DNA of 48,424 nt from Acidimicrobiales bacterium (GTDB taxonomy: Bacteria > Actinomycetota > Acidimicrobiia > Acidimicrobiales > JAVJTC01): contig JAVJTC010000035.1 in NCBI GenBank assembly GCA_040219085.1, forward strand, positions 1 through 48,424, written 5' to 3'. The translations under genes were made by a program, and so were the position numbers. Under the pieces are notes generated by a model. It saw only the letters and a list, made by a program, of their open reading frames with translations. It was not told the DNA's origin and made no database searches. Each line of letters starts with the position of its first letter. Positions within the stretch are counted from its first letter, which is position 1. This document shows, one piece after another, positions 1-8,929 of this stretch.

Positions 1-161
1 TGACCAAGGCCGACGAACGCCTCGACGACCGAGGCCGCTCGAAGCTCGTGGGCCTGTTGGACGCGGGCGATCCCCGCGGCGAAGTCCGCATGGCCTGGCA
101 CGCCAAAGAAGTCGTCCGGTCGATCTATGACATCGACGACCCTTTGGCCCAGCGAGAGTGA
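1..161 (+). pseudogene. ISL3-type transposase, C-terminal end (partial at window edge)
   Basis: An open frame enters from the left edge and stops with TGA at 159-161. Its 52 visible residues include DRGRSKL, LLDAGDPRGEV, AWHAKEVVRSIYD and a final QRE. This matches my knowledge of the C-terminal part of ISL3-family transposases, where a conserved D/E-rich helix is followed by AW-x-AKE-x-R. The rest of the gene is outside the window, so whether the element is intact cannot be judged. No clear terminal inverted repeat is visible in the next 200 bases. Insertion-sequence DNA here fits the adjacent toxin-antitoxin-like pair and marks this edge as accessory. Confidence 0.6.
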
Positions 162-377
162 GTTTCTGCAGGTCACGCAGTAGAACCAGCAGATTCAACA
201 GATAGTCCAGATTCGAACCGGGGTGTGAAAGCCGTCCCTCACGGTCCACGGCGTTGCGCTTAAGGCAACGTTCCGGCTGGTAGCAGCGCTGTTCAGGTTT
301 CGGGTCGCTCGACCCGACCGCGGGCGCTCCGGAGGAGCTCTCCCGTCGGTGTCGGACCCCGTGAGTACGTTCGAACC
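162..377. other. Intergenic, no gene seen
   Basis: There is no credible reading frame in this stretch. It holds a piece that on the minus strand resembles a tRNA T-arm (GGTTCGAATC, near 210-220), without a matching acceptor or anticodon arm. An 8-base palindrome, gttcgaac, lies at 369-376, directly before the next start codon. It could be an operator for the following gene pair or part of a start-proximal promoter. Confidence 0.4.
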
Positions 378-638
378 GTGCCCCGAATATCAGCGTTCTA
401 CGGGATCGTGATCGCGATGTACTTCGACGATCACCCGCCTCCACACTTCCACGCGAAGTACGGAGCGCATGAGGCTCAGATTGAGATCGTGACCAGCGAA
501 GTGCTGCACGGCGAGCTACCGCGCCGCGCCCTCAACCTCGTAAGGGAGTCGACAGCATTGCACCGGGCCGAACTCGTGGCCGACTGGGAGCGCGCCGAGC
601 GCGACGAACCGCTGGTTAGCATTGACCCACTGCCATGA
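378..638 (+). CDS. DUF4160 domain protein (toxin-antitoxin-like partner)
   Basis: This 86-residue protein starts at GTG and opens with MPRIS, the usual beginning of DUF4160 proteins. It carries the signature MYFDDH-x-PPHFHAKY in residues 15-28. DUF4160 is uncharacterised but is very often encoded next to DUF2442, as here, and the pair is generally proposed to be a toxin-antitoxin or regulatory module. The stop codon overlaps the next start (ATGA), so the two are co-translated. The His-rich PPHFH segment could bind metal or nucleic acid; that is inference. It sits beside a transposase fragment, which fits a mobile module. Confidence 0.85.
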   Translation: MPRISAFYGIVIAMYFDDHPPPHFHAKYGAHEAQIEIVTSEVLHGELPRRALNLVRESTALHRAELVADWERAERDEPLVSIDPLP

Positions 639-892
639 CTCCCTATGAGATCACTGCCGTCGAACACCTCGGCGGATATCGCCTTCGGCTGACATTCGCC
701 GACGGCCTAACCGCCGACGTCGATCTCTCTGACCGGTTCACGGCGCCGCGAGGCCCCATGTTCGAGCCACTGCGGGACGTCGAGTACTTCGCAAAGGTCT
801 CCGTCGACCGCGAGCTCGGCACCATCGTGTGGCCGAACGGCGCTGACCTTGCTCCGGACGTCCTCCATGAACAGGCGCTCAGCCTCACCTGA
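635..892 (+). CDS. DUF2442 domain protein (partner of DUF4160)
   Basis: This 85-residue protein has the DUF2442 pattern: a first strand ending in YRLRLTFADG, then VDLSDRF, then MFEPLRDVEYFAKV and a C-terminal GTIVWPNGADLAPD. The family is small, all-beta and of unknown biochemical function, and is seen beside DUF4160 across bacteria. The start ATG overlaps the upstream stop by four bases (ATGA), so it is the second gene of a two-gene operon. No DNA-binding motif is obvious, so which partner is toxin or antitoxin cannot be told from the sequence. Confidence 0.85.
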   Translation: MTPYEITAVEHLGGYRLRLTFADGLTADVDLSDRFTAPRGPMFEPLRDVEYFAKVSVDRELGTIVWPNGADLAPDVLHEQALSLT

Positions 893-1066
893 ACTGAGTG
901 CCATTAGCTCCACTTCGAGCGACGAGAACGCCGGGGAAGCCACGACAGAGACGACCCGAGGCGAGTCGTCGACGCAGCTCGATTCCCGGCGGCTCGTCAG
1001 CGACCCGTGAGACGTTGTTCACATGATCCATCGTGTCTCGCCGCCGAGGGTGGGCAGGGGTTCGCT

Positions 1067-1072
1067 TATGCT
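1067..1072 (+). promoter_or_regulatory. -10 box of a leaderless promoter for the Mo hydroxylase operon
   Basis: TATGCT lies 6 bases before the ATG at 1079 and there is no Shine-Dalgarno sequence, so transcription probably begins at or next to the start codon. No good -35 is visible. The spacing matches several other genes in the window. Confidence 0.45.
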
Positions 1073-1078
1073 CCTCCC

Positions 1079-3658
1079 ATGACCACCTTCACCTTGAACG
1101 GGCGGTCGGTCACTGTCGCCGACGGCCACGAACACCTCCTCGCGGCGCTGCGGGACGAACTGCGCATCATCTCCCCCAAGGACGGATGCTCGCCGTCGGG
1201 CCAGTGCGGATGCTGCGCCGTGCTCGTGGACGGCAAGGCCCGCGTCGCGTGCCAGACCTCCCTGGACAAGACCGAGGGCTCCAACATCACCACGATCGAA
1301 GGGATGGACCCTCTCGAACGCGAGCGCTACGCCGAGGTCTTCGCCGCCACCGGCGCTCTGCAGTGCGGGTTCTGCACCCCGGGCATCGTCATCCGCACCA
1401 AGGCTCTGATCGACAAGAAGGGCGACGAGCTCACCCGCGAGGAAGCGTCCCGCCACCTGGGCGGACACCTGTGCCGCTGCACCGGCTACGTGAAGATCCT
1501 CGACGCCGTGGAGGAACTCGCCCGGCCCACAGGCCTCGCCCGCCCGGAGCTCCCCGGCGGCATCGGCACGCGGGGGATGCGTTACGAGGGCTGTGACCTC
1601 GCCCTGGGTTTCCGTCCCTACATCGACGACATGACCCCCGACGGGTGCCTGCACGCAGCGCTCACCCTCGCCGAGCACGCCCGGGCCGACGTCGTCGCCA
1701 TCGACACCTCAGCAGCGGAAGCCGTCGACGGGGTCGTCCGCGTCCTGACTGCGGCCGACATCCCGGGCGAGTTGCGGGTCGGCCTCATCCACACGGACTG
1801 GCCGGTGATGATCCCCGTCGGCGGACGCACCTCCTATCTCGGCGACGTCCTCGCGGTGGTGGTGGCGAAGGACCGGCCGACCGCACGACGCGCCGCGCAA
1901 CTCGTCGACGTCACCTACGACGTCCTTCGCCCGATCACCGACCCGGTGCGGGCCATCGACGACACCGAGGACGCCGTCTGGGGACTCGACGGCAACGTGT
2001 TGTCCCGCTCCGTCTACGCCCGTGGCGACTTCGACGCCGCGCTCGCGTCCTCGACCCACACGGTCACCGAGACCTTCCAGACCCAACGCATCGACCACGC
2101 CTTCCTCGAACCGGAGTCCACGCTGGCCGTCCCCACCGACGGCGGCGGTCTGTACGTCTATTCGGGCGGCCAGGGCGTGTGGGACGACCGGAACCAGATC
2201 GCCTCGGTACTCGGGATCGACACCTCGAAGATCACCGTGGAACTCGTCTCCAACGGCGGGGCCTTCGGCGGCAAGGAGGACATGTCGAACCAGGCGCAGA
2301 CGGCCCTGGCCGCGTACCTGACCGAACTGCCGGTGCGCTGCACGCTGAGCCGCGAAGAGTCGTTCCTCATCCACACCAAGCGCCACCCGATCCGCATCGA
2401 GATGTCCGCCGGCTGCGACGCCGACGGGAAGCTCACCGCTCTGCGGGCACGGATGATCGGTGACTCCGGCCCGTACGCGTCGGTCGGCATGAAGGTCCTC
2501 GAACGGGCGGCCGGGCACGTCTCGGGCCCCTACGTCGTCGCGAACATCGACGTCGAGGCGATCGCCGCCCGCACCAACAACCCGGTGGGTGGCGCGTTCC
2601 GCGGCTTCGGCGCCAACCAGGCCCAGTTCGCGATGGAAGGGGTCATGGACCGCCTCGCCGCGGCCGTCGGCATCACCGGCTGGGAGATGCGCAACCGCAA
2701 CGTCGTCAGCCCCGGCGTCGTGTGGGGGCCGGGCCAGATCATGGACGACGGGTGCCTCGGCGCCCAGGCCTGTCTGGATGCGATCAAGCCCGCCTATGAC
2801 GAGGCCCGTGCCGCCGGCAAGCCCGTCGGCCTCGGACTCGGCCTCAAGAACTCCGGGCTCGGCAACGGCTTCAAGGAGATCGCCAAGGCGGTCGTGCGCT
2901 TCGAGGCCGACGGCACCGTGGAGGTCCGTCACTGCTGGACCGAGATGGGCCAGGGCGTGCACACCGTGGCCCTGCAGGTGGCCGTGGAGGAACTGGGCGT
3001 CGCGGCCGAGAAGGTCCGCGTCGTCGTCGACACCACCCGTGAGCTCGGCGCCGGCCAGACCACCGGCAGCCGCGGCACGCTCATGGGCGCAGGTTCGGTG
3101 GCCGCCGCATGCAAGGCCGCCATCGAGGGTGGTCGTGAGATCGGTGTGGACTACGAGGGCGAGTACCGCGTCGACTGGACCAACTCGTTGTCCGACGACG
3201 TCGAGAACCCGATCATCCACTCGACGTTCGGCTACGCCGCGCAACTCGTCATCGTGGACCCCGACACCGGTGAGATCGAGAAGGTCGTCGCCGCGCATGA
3301 CGTCGGCCGGGCCGTCAACCCGTTGCTGTGCGAGGGTCAGATCGAAGGATCGGTCCACATGGGTCTGGGCTACGCACTCTCCGAGGGCTTCCCCGTGGAC
3401 GAATCCGGGCGCCCTGCCAACGACACCCTGCGTGCGCTCGCCATCATCCGACCCAAGGACATGCCACCGGTCGAGGTGATCCTCGTGGAATCCGCCCAGC
3501 CGGACTCGCCCTACGGGATCAAGGGCGTCGGCGAGATCGGCCTCGTCCCCACCGCGGGCGCAGTGGCCGCGGCGCTCGCCGCCCACGACGGGCAGTGGCG
3601 CACCGAGTTACCCATGGCCAACGACGCCAACCGCGAGCGGGCCTCGGCGTGGACCTGA
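1079..3658 (+). CDS. Selenium-dependent xanthine dehydrogenase-type molybdenum hydroxylase, 2Fe-2S and Mo domains fused
   Basis: This 859-residue protein should oxidise a purine-like heterocycle at a molybdopterin centre and pass electrons through two 2Fe-2S clusters. Residues 1-75 are a plant-type ferredoxin domain ([12 protein letters not shown], then C58). Residues 85-150 hold the second cluster (C96/C99 in CGFC, C132/C134 in CRC). From about 160 comes the molybdopterin domain, with [36 protein letters not shown] and a terminal GIKGVGE carrying the expected catalytic Glu. The single-chain layout without an FAD domain, the WPVMIPVG segment, and linkage to ssnA and yqeC match the selenium-dependent XDH family (TIGR03311 type), in which Se is a labile cofactor and not selenocysteine. 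No in-frame TGA is present. The start was chosen for the ferredoxin fold and the -10 at 1067. No FAD subunit is in the window, so the electron acceptor is unknown. Confidence 0.88.
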   Translation: MTTFTLNGRSVTVADGHEHLLAALRDELRIISPKDGCSPSGQCGCCAVLVDGKARVACQTSLDKTEGSNITTIEGMDPLERERYAEVFAATGALQCGFCTPGIVIRTKALIDKKGDELTREEASRHLGGHLCRCTGYVKILDAVEELARPTGLARPELPGGIGTRGMRYEGCDLALGFRPYIDDMTPDGCLHAALTLAEHARADVVAIDTSAAEAVDGVVRVLTAADIPGELRVGLIHTDWPVMIPVGGRTSYLGDVLAVVVAKDRPTARRAAQLVDVTYDVLRPITDPVRAIDDTEDAVWGLDGNVLSRSVYARGDFDAALASSTHTVTETFQTQRIDHAFLEPESTLAVPTDGGGLYVYSGGQGVWDDRNQIASVLGIDTSKITVELVSNGGAFGGKEDMSNQAQTALAAYLTELPVRCTLSREESFLIHTKRHPIRIEMSAGCDADGKLTALRARMIGDSGPYASVGMKVLERAAGHVSGPYVVANIDVEAIAARTNNPVGGAFRGFGANQAQFAMEGVMDRLAAAVGITGWEMRNRNVVSPGVVWGPGQIMDDGCLGAQACLDAIKPAYDEARAAGKPVGLGLGLKNSGLGNGFKEIAKAVVRFEADGTVEVRHCWTEMGQGVHTVALQVAVEELGVAAEKVRVVVDTTRELGAGQTTGSRGTLMGAGSVAAACKAAIEGGREIGVDYEGEYRVDWTNSLSDDVENPIIHSTFGYAAQLVIVDPDTGEIEKVVAAHDVGRAVNPLLCEGQIEGSVHMGLGYALSEGFPVDESGRPANDTLRALAIIRPKDMPPVEVILVESAQPDSPYGIKGVGEIGLVPTAGAVAAALAAHDGQWRTELPMANDANRERASAWT

Positions 3659-4701
3659 GCGCCCTGCCCCCGGACACCACCCCGGGCCTGGTCTGCTCCC
3701 ATCACCACCTCTACTCGGCGCTCGCCCGGGGTATGCCGGCCCCGCCGCGCACACCCGCGGGTTTCGGCGAGATCCTCGAACTCGTCTGGTGGCGCCTGGA
3801 CCGGGCCCTGGACCTCGACATCCTCGCGGCGTCGGCCCGCCTCGGCGCGCTCGAGGCTCTGGAGCGTGGGTGCACGGCGATCATCGACCACAACGAGTCG
3901 CCGAATGCGATCGAGGGATCCCTCGACGTCATCGCCGACGCGTGCGCAGAAGTCGGCGTGCGGGTGTCGTGCGCGTACGGCGTCACCGACCGGCACGGAC
4001 CGGACGGGGCGAAGGCCGGCCTCGCCGAGAACGAGCGGTTTCTGCGGGCCGGCGGTCACGGCTACGTGGGCGTCCACGCCGCGTTCACCTGCACCGACGA
4101 GACCCTGGAGGCCGCGGCCGGCCTGGCCGCCGAACTGGGCGTCGGCGTACACATCCACGTCGCCGAAGGTCCCGACGACGCCGGTGCCGTCGAACGACTC
4201 GCCGGGCTCGCCACCGACGACTGGCTGATCATCCACGGCGTCGGCCTCCCCGACGACCACGGCATCGCGGGCACCATCGTGCACAACCCGCGTTCCAACA
4301 TGAACAACTCGGTCGGCTACGCGCGCCCCACGCGGTTCACCAACCCCGTCGCGCTCGGCACCGACGGGATCGGCGCCGACATGTTGGAGGAGTTCCGCCT
4401 CGCCTACGTGAAGCTACGCGAAGTGGATGTGACCGCGTCGCCGGACGCGCCGTGGGAGTGGCTGTCGACCGGCTGGGACCTCATGCCAGCCGCCCGCGCC
4501 GACCGCGTCCGTTGGACCTACGAACCGATGGACCCGTGGCGACTCGCGTTCAGCCCCGGCGTCTCGCCCACAGAAGTCACCGTGGACGACGAGGTCGTCT
4601 GGGCCGACGGTCGACCGACACGCGTCGACGCCGGCGAGATCCGCGCCCACGCCACCGAGCAGGCCGCGAGACTGTTCACCCGACTCGAGGAGATGCCGTG
4701 A
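3649..4701 (+). CDS. ssnA: SsnA-like amidohydrolase, N-terminally short
   Basis: A 350-residue metal-dependent amidohydrolase close to SsnA, the aminohydrolase found with selenium-dependent molybdenum hydroxylases and thought to act on purine-type products. The [10 protein letters not shown] segment, WWRLDRALD and [16 protein letters not shown] are typical of SsnA. Metal ligands are all present: the HxH in CSHHHLY near the N-terminus, His in HIHVAEG, His in IHGVGL and Asp in TDGIGAD. The likely start is GTG at 3649, overlapping the hydroxylase stop by 10 bases. This gives a protein lacking the roughly 55-60 residue N-terminal beta-sandwich part that SsnA normally has, and the C-terminal sandwich is also brief. 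The region upstream in this frame is only a shadow of the hydroxylase gene, so the shortness looks real. It also overlaps the next gene (GTGA), so all three genes are probably one translationally coupled operon. Confidence 0.85.
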   Translation: MDLSALPPDTTPGLVCSHHHLYSALARGMPAPPRTPAGFGEILELVWWRLDRALDLDILAASARLGALEALERGCTAIIDHNESPNAIEGSLDVIADACAEVGVRVSCAYGVTDRHGPDGAKAGLAENERFLRAGGHGYVGVHAAFTCTDETLEAAAGLAAELGVGVHIHVAEGPDDAGAVERLAGLATDDWLIIHGVGLPDDHGIAGTIVHNPRSNMNNSVGYARPTRFTNPVALGTDGIGADMLEEFRLAYVKLREVDVTASPDAPWEWLSTGWDLMPAARADRVRWTYEPMDPWRLAFSPGVSPTEVTVDDEVVWADGRPTRVDAGEIRAHATEQAARLFTRLEEMP

Positions 4702-5696
4702 AGCGAGTTGCTCTGTACCTGCAGGACGCCCACCCGATCCGTGACGCCATGGAGTACGCCGCATACGCGGAGGAGAAGGGCTTCGAGGCCGTCTGGCAGG
4801 CCGACTCGCGCCTCGTGCGTGAGGCCGTCGTCCCCATGGCCGCATTCGCCGCCACGACCGAGACGATCAAGATCGGCTCCGGCGTCGTCGACTGCTGGAC
4901 GCGCAACCCGGCCCGGCTCGCGTCCACGTTCTCGACCCTCGACGACCTCGCCCCCGGCCGGGTCATCCTCGGGATCGGCGCGTGGTGGGAGCCCCTCGCC
5001 ACGAAGGTGGGAGTGGACCGACGCAAGCCGCTGAAGGCGATGCGCGAGATCGTCGAAGCCGTGCGGGCGCTGCTGGGCGACGAGCACGTCACCTACGACG
5101 GCGAGTTCGTGCACCTCGACGGGGTCGAACTGGACTACGTCCACCAGGAGCGCCGCCCCAAGGACGTGCCCATCTACATCGGGGCGACCGGCATGAAGAT
5201 GATGGAGCTCACCGGCGAGATCGGTGACGGCGTCGTCCTCAACTACCTCGTCTCGCCGTCCTACAACCGCAAGGCGATGGACGCGCTCGAACGGGGTGCG
5301 GCGAAGGCCGGCCGTTCGGTCGACGACCTCGACCGGCCCCAGCTGGTGGTCTGTTCACTCGACGAGGACCGTGACGCCGCGCTCGACGCCGCCCGCCTGC
5401 TCGTCACCCAGTACCTCGGCCAGCAGCCCCACATCATGGCGGCATCCGGTGTGCCCCAGGCGCTGCTCGACGAGATCGGTCAGGTACTGACGTGGCCCGC
5501 CAGCCACGACGAAGTGGTCGCCGCGTCGAAGCTCGTGCCCGACGACGTCGTCCAGATGATCTGCGCAGCCGGCTCGCCCGACGAGTGCCGCGAGAAGGTC
5601 CAGCACTACATGGACAACGGCTGCACGTGCCCGATCCTGTACCCGCTCGGCCCCGACGTCCGCCTCATGATCGACACCTTCGCCCCGTCCAGCTGA
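4698..5696 (+). CDS. LLM-class flavin/F420-dependent oxidoreductase
   Basis: A 332-residue TIM-barrel protein of the bacterial luciferase-like superfamily. Visible landmarks are the first strand VALYLQD, the helix [47 protein letters not shown], and the phosphate-binding [21 protein letters not shown]. The pattern [11 protein letters not shown] is closer to F420-dependent reductases (methylene-H4MPT reductase-like) than to FMN monooxygenases, but cofactor choice cannot be fixed from sequence. GTG at 4698 overlaps the SsnA stop (GTGA). As the third gene of the Mo-hydroxylase operon it may reduce or oxygenate a ring product, or help recycle electrons; this is inference. Confidence 0.85.
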   Translation: MKRVALYLQDAHPIRDAMEYAAYAEEKGFEAVWQADSRLVREAVVPMAAFAATTETIKIGSGVVDCWTRNPARLASTFSTLDDLAPGRVILGIGAWWEPLATKVGVDRRKPLKAMREIVEAVRALLGDEHVTYDGEFVHLDGVELDYVHQERRPKDVPIYIGATGMKMMELTGEIGDGVVLNYLVSPSYNRKAMDALERGAAKAGRSVDDLDRPQLVVCSLDEDRDAALDAARLLVTQYLGQQPHIMAASGVPQALLDEIGQVLTWPASHDEVVAASKLVPDDVVQMICAAGSPDECREKVQHYMDNGCTCPILYPLGPDVRLMIDTFAPSS

Positions 5697-5734
5697 CAAT
5701 CGCCCGCCAGGGCACTCTGGGTGGCGCCTGATAG

Positions 5735-5752
5735 CGTCAAGAAACATTGACG
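5735..5752 (+). promoter_or_regulatory. Inverted repeat, probable operator of the pair at 5781/6014
   Basis: CGTCAA-6-TTGACG forms perfect 6-base arms (5735-5740 and 5747-5752). The right arm doubles as a TTGACG -35-like element 14 bases before TACGAT, shorter than the usual 17. An autoregulating toxin-antitoxin complex would be expected to bind such a site. Confidence 0.4.
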
Positions 5753-5766
5753 TCACTGTGCTTCCA

Positions 5767-5772
5767 TACGAT
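5767..5772 (+). promoter_or_regulatory. -10 box, leaderless type
   Basis: TACGAT ends 8 bases before the ATG at 5781. No Shine-Dalgarno sequence lies between them. Confidence 0.4.
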
Positions 5773-5780
5773 CCGCTTCC

Positions 5781-6017
5781 ATGGACATCGAGCCGAGCGC
5801 GCGCAAGCACAGCGTGGCCGATGACGACATGCTCCACGCGATGCGACACCACTGGCGTGCCTTCGAGACTGAGGACAGCGACGTGACGATGTACATCGGA
5901 CCGGCCATGACCGGAGAGCCACTCGAGATCGGCCTCGTGTCGGATGCCGACGGAGCGGCGTTGATCCACGCAATGCCGGCCCGGCGGAAGTTTCTGGAGG
6001 GTTGGTGGACCCCATGA
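5781..6017 (+). CDS. Small conserved protein, candidate toxin of a two-gene module
   Basis: A 78-residue protein beginning MDIEPSARKHSVADDDM, followed by MRHHWRAF, MYIGPAMTGEPLEIGLV and a C-terminal IHAMPARRKFLEGWW. I recognise it as a frequent actinobacterial small family of unknown function. The layout (ARKHGV-like helix, then a beta hairpin with GP-x2-TGEPLE-x-G, then HAMPAR) resembles RelE/BrnT-fold toxins, where His/Arg residues act in mRNA cleavage. That fold call is inference. The stop overlaps the following ATG (ATGA), and the partner is a helix-turn-helix protein, the usual order for a BrnT-BrnA-like pair. Confidence 0.7.
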   Translation: MDIEPSARKHSVADDDMLHAMRHHWRAFETEDSDVTMYIGPAMTGEPLEIGLVSDADGAALIHAMPARRKFLEGWWTP

Positions 6018-6319
6018 GCACGACACGCTCCGATCAGGCGCGGAACCTGGAGAAGTGGGCAGCGACAGTCAAGCCGGGAGATCTCATCGTTGCCGACACC
6101 GACGCCCTTCAGACGATCGCTGCGCTCGTGGACCAGCGGGACGCCATCGATTCGGCACTCGTTGCTGCTGTGGGGGCCGCAAGGGAAGCCGGCCGCTCAT
6201 GGTCCGAGATCGGCGTGATGCTTGGCGTCAGCAAGCAGGCTGCACAACAGCGCTACTCCTCGAAGCTGCCAGCTCCCGTCGGGGACGGCAGGCGCCCACC
6301 TGAAGGACGAAGGACATGA
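6014..6319 (+). CDS. Small helix-turn-helix protein, candidate antitoxin
   Basis: A 101-residue protein with a long N-terminal helical segment (residues 8-45) and a clear helix-turn-helix near residues 58-78 (RSWSEIGVMLGVSKQAAQQR), resembling sigma region 4 or GerE-type recognition helices. The C-terminus is a basic, Pro-rich tail. The start ATG at 6014 overlaps the previous stop by four bases, so it is the second gene of the module. It probably binds DNA and may autoregulate through the repeat at 5735. It converges on the next gene, with 43 bases between the stops. Confidence 0.65.
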   Translation: MSTTRSDQARNLEKWAATVKPGDLIVADTDALQTIAALVDQRDAIDSALVAAVGAAREAGRSWSEIGVMLGVSKQAAQQRYSSKLPAPVGDGRRPPEGRRT

Positions 6320-6362
6320 TGGAGGCGCTCGCCCTGCGGCCGAACCGACCCCGACCAGCTGA

Positions 6363-7064
6363 TCACCCAGGTCCCGAACGACGGCGACCCTCGTCCACGA
6401 TCCAGTCGACCCGTGAGTCCGGACGGACCTCGACAGCCTCCACCCGCTGATCGGCGAGGAGGAGATCGGCCAGATCATCTCCGCAGGCGATGTACAGCTG
6501 CTCGAGGTCGTACTCCCTGCTGACGACCCACTCGCGGCCGACCGGCCACCAGTGCTCGGGCTCTTGCAAGTTCGGACATGGCCGCTCAGGCCTACACAGC
6601 TGGCTTGCGGTCCTAGTCGCCCCATCGACGTCCATTGCTTTGGACCGGACCACGACGGGTGGATCCACGTTCATCTGGATCACCGCACCGAGGTCCCATG
6701 AGAAAAAGTAAGGCCCCGGAGCCGCTCGACGCAGAAGCTCGACCACCGGAGCGCGTGTTTCCCGGTCCTCTCGACAGAAGAGATCTACGCCGTCGCCGCC
6801 GGGCCTCCACGCCGACTTGAACTCACCCGCGATGACCTCTGGGTAGAAGTCAAGCCCGGCCTCATCCGTTAGTTCTCGCCACGTGCGTGGAGTAGCGGGG
6901 CCGGCATCCTCTCCCGGCAGCCATGGGGGGAGGATCCTCACGAACCGCGAATAGCTGACGGGCACGAGTTCACGGACGAAGTGCCGCCGATCGGACCCTG
7001 CCGGAGCGAGCCCGACCGCGAGCCAATCGAACTCCTCGGGTGGGACGACTTCCGCCATAGGCAT
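6363..7064 (-). CDS. Conserved hypothetical protein of an actinobacterial family
   Basis: A 233-residue soluble protein without signal peptide or membrane segment. The C-terminal third has EHWWPVGREWVVSREYDLEQLY, then a helical ADLLLADQRVEAVEV. I know this block (W-W-P-x2-R-x-W, E-x-DL-x2-x-Y, later LEAVEV) from a widespread actinobacterial family of unknown function that often sits near mobile or toxin-like genes. The N-terminal part has a conserved RFVRILPPWLPGED and TWRELTDEAGL. The ATG at 7064 is preferred because TATTGT lies 7 bases upstream; a second in-frame ATG is two codons further in. It is divergent from the amidase gene, with a strong dyad between the two. No function can be assigned. 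Confidence 0.7.
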   Translation of the reverse strand: MPMAEVVPPEEFDWLAVGLAPAGSDRRHFVRELVPVSYSRFVRILPPWLPGEDAGPATPRTWRELTDEAGLDFYPEVIAGEFKSAWRPGGDGVDLFCREDRETRAPVVELLRRAAPGPYFFSWDLGAVIQMNVDPPVVVRSKAMDVDGATRTASQLCRPERPCPNLQEPEHWWPVGREWVVSREYDLEQLYIACGDDLADLLLADQRVEAVEVRPDSRVDWIVDEGRRRSGPG

Positions 7065-7071
7065 CTCCGCC

Positions 7072-7077
7072 ACAATA
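7072..7077 (-). promoter_or_regulatory. -10 box, leaderless type, for the gene at 7064
   Basis: On the minus strand TATTGT lies 7 bases before the ATG at 7064. The dyad at 7089-7122 begins about 11 bases upstream of it, covering the -35 region. Confidence 0.4.
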
Positions 7078-7088
7078 TTCGCCAGACC

Positions 7089-7122
7089 GGCCTGGGTATC
7101 CGGGATTCCGGACACCCAGGCC
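7089..7122. repeat. Long imperfect inverted repeat between divergent genes
   Basis: Two 15-base arms (7089-7103 and 7108-7122) pair at 14 of 15 positions around a four-base loop, GATT. The core is CCTGGGT-A/G-TCCGG. It lies between two divergent leaderless promoters (7072-7077 on minus, 7160-7165 on plus), so it is better read as a shared operator or cruciform than as a terminator. There is no T-run on either side. Confidence 0.6.
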
Positions 7123-7159
7123 GCCCGTACGGGGGCGGAAGCTTCAGGACACCCGCGAG

Positions 7160-7165
7160 TAGTCT
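7160..7165 (+). promoter_or_regulatory. -10 box, leaderless type, for the amidase gene
   Basis: TAGTCT lies 7 bases before the GTG at 7173, with no Shine-Dalgarno sequence. Confidence 0.45.
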
Positions 7166-7172
7166 CGATTTC

Positions 7173-8624
7173 GTGAGTGATGCACGAGGCGACGACATCC
7201 TCGGCCGCCACGACGCCGTCTCCCTCGCACAGATGGTCCGCTCGGGCGAGGCCAGCCCGGTCGAACTGGTCGAAGCCGCCATCGCCCGGATCGAGGCGCT
7301 CGACGCGCATGTGAACGCCGTGATCCACCGACGCTTCGAACGCGCCCTCGACGAGGCCGCGTCGCCCGATCTCCCCGACGGGCCGTTCCGGGGCGTGCCG
7401 TTCCTCCTCAAGGACCTGTGGCCCACCTCCGCCGGGGACCCGTTCCACATGGGGGTCCGCGGGCTCGCCGAAGCGAACTACGTCCACCCCGAGGACTCGA
7501 ACATCGTCCGTCGCTACCGCGAGGCGGGGTTCGTCATCTGCGGCCGGACGAACACACCCGAACTCGGTCTGCTGGCGACCACCGAGCCGCTGGCTTACGG
7601 CCCGACCCGCAACCCGTGGAACACCGACTACAGCCCGGGCGGGTCGTCGGGCGGTGCGGCCGCAGCGGTCGCGGCCGGGATGGTTCCCGCGGCCAACGCG
7701 AGCGACGGCGGCGGCTCCATCCGGATCCCCTCGGCGATGTGCGGCCTCTTCGGGCTCAAGCCCTCCCGTGGCCGCGTCTCGATGGGACCGCTGCTCGACG
7801 AGATGGGACTGTCGGTTCAACACGCCCTCACGCACACGGTGCGCGACTCGGCCGCGATCCTCGACGCCACCGCCGGGCCATTCCCCGGCGACGGCGTCAT
7901 CGCGCCGGCCCCGACCACGCCATTCGCCGAGGAGGTCGGTGCCGACCCGGGCAGGCTCCGCGTCGGACTGATGGCGGAGCTCCCGCGCTCCATCGAGACC
8001 GAGGCGCCGTGCGCGGCAGCGGCTCGCGCCGTCGCAGCAACACTCGAAGCCCTCGGCCACGACGTCACGGAAAGCCACCCGCCTGCCCTCGCAGACGACT
8101 CATCGGCGGACGCGTTCATGACGCTGTGGGGCGTCAGCACCGCGGCCAACCTCCGCCTCGTCAGCACACTCCTGGGCCGTGAGGTGACCGAAGACGACGT
8201 CGAGGCGCCCACCTGGATCGCTGCGCAGAGTGCTCCGTCAGTGACCGGCGATCAGGTCCTCGCCGCCCAGGACGCGATGCACCGCTTCCGTCGGGAGACG
8301 GCGCAGTGGTGGGCCGACGGCTTCGACCTCCTCGTGTGCCCGACCACGCTGCGCCCACCGCCGCAGATCGGCGAACTGACCGGAACCGACGACAATCCGC
8401 TGCGTGGAGCGATCGGCTCGATCCCCTACGGGGCCATCACCGCGCCGTTCAACGTGACGGGACAACCGGCGATGTCGGTCCCCGGCCGCCGCACGGCTGC
8501 GGGGCTCCCCGTCGGTGCGCAGATCATCGCCGCCTACGGGCGCGAGGATGTGTTGTTCCGTGTGGCTGCCCAACTCGAAGCCGAGATCCGCTGGGCCGAC
8601 GAGCGGGCGCCGCTACACCCCTGA
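7173..8624 (+). CDS. Amidase-signature family hydrolase
   Basis: A 483-residue amidase of the amidase signature (AS) superfamily, which hydrolyses linear or cyclic amides with a Ser-cisSer-Lys triad. The lysine is K80 in PFLLKDLW. The cis-Ser lies in GGSSGG (about 156-161) and the nucleophile is S182 in [11 protein letters not shown]. The family's glycine-rich stretch AAAAVAAGM follows. The best resemblance I recall is to 6-aminohexanoate-cyclic-dimer-hydrolase-like amidases ([17 protein letters not shown]-type segment), but the substrate cannot be assigned. The GTG start fits the leaderless -10 at 7160, and the family N-terminus ([23 protein letters not shown]) follows directly. A small YHS-like gene starts 14 bases downstream and is probably co-transcribed. 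Confidence 0.88.
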   Translation: MSDARGDDILGRHDAVSLAQMVRSGEASPVELVEAAIARIEALDAHVNAVIHRRFERALDEAASPDLPDGPFRGVPFLLKDLWPTSAGDPFHMGVRGLAEANYVHPEDSNIVRRYREAGFVICGRTNTPELGLLATTEPLAYGPTRNPWNTDYSPGGSSGGAAAAVAAGMVPAANASDGGGSIRIPSAMCGLFGLKPSRGRVSMGPLLDEMGLSVQHALTHTVRDSAAILDATAGPFPGDGVIAPAPTTPFAEEVGADPGRLRVGLMAELPRSIETEAPCAAAARAVAATLEALGHDVTESHPPALADDSSADAFMTLWGVSTAANLRLVSTLLGREVTEDDVEAPTWIAAQSAPSVTGDQVLAAQDAMHRFRRETAQWWADGFDLLVCPTTLRPPPQIGELTGTDDNPLRGAIGSIPYGAITAPFNVTGQPAMSVPGRRTAAGLPVGAQIIAAYGREDVLFRVAAQLEAEIRWADERAPLHP

Positions 8625-8637
8625 TCGGAGACACGCC

Positions 8638-8862
8638 GTGGGATACACCGCGAGGCAAGAAGACGAAGACGCCCAGCCCTACGAGTTCGGCGGGCTGTGC
8701 CCCGTCTCGCTGTCGAAGGGATTCGAAGTGGACGGCGACCCCGACATCACCACGACCCACGACGGCCGCGCTTACGCGTTCATCGCAGACTCCGCCCGCA
8801 CGACCTTCCTGGCCGACCCCGACGCCGTGCTCGACGTGGCCCGGGCCGCGTACGAAGGATGA
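8638..8862 (+). CDS. Small YHS-like domain protein
   Basis: A 74-residue protein starting with GTG, 14 bases after the amidase stop. The pattern CPVSLSKGFEVDG, RAYAFIADSARTTFLADPDAVLD resembles the YHS domain (Cys, then Y-x-F-x-S, then R-x2-F-x2-DP). YHS domains are small metal-binding modules, and here only the first Cys of the usual set is kept. It may be a partner or metal chaperone for a neighbouring enzyme; this is inference. The longer frame upstream is only amidase sequence in another register, so the short version is preferred. Confidence 0.65.
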   Translation: MGYTARQEDEDAQPYEFGGLCPVSLSKGFEVDGDPDITTTHDGRAYAFIADSARTTFLADPDAVLDVARAAYEG

Positions 8863-8929
8863 CCGAGCGGGCCCGGAAGTTCCGACCCGACCTCGGGAAC
8901 TCAGCTGGCCGCACCGCCGTTGAGACACC

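Noticed and set aside
205-225. tRNA T-arm-like sequence on the minus strand
   Set aside because: Only the T-arm pattern is present, with a mismatch in the stem. No acceptor 5' half or anticodon arm follows at the required distance.
1709-3586. A 625-residue open frame antisense to the Mo hydroxylase gene
   Set aside because: It has no recognisable domain and is the mirror of a gene with complete family motifs. Long antisense frames are expected in GC-rich DNA.
1079-3658. Possible selenocysteine codon in the hydroxylase
   Set aside because: There is no in-frame TGA before the stop. Selenium in this family is a labile cofactor and not selenocysteine.
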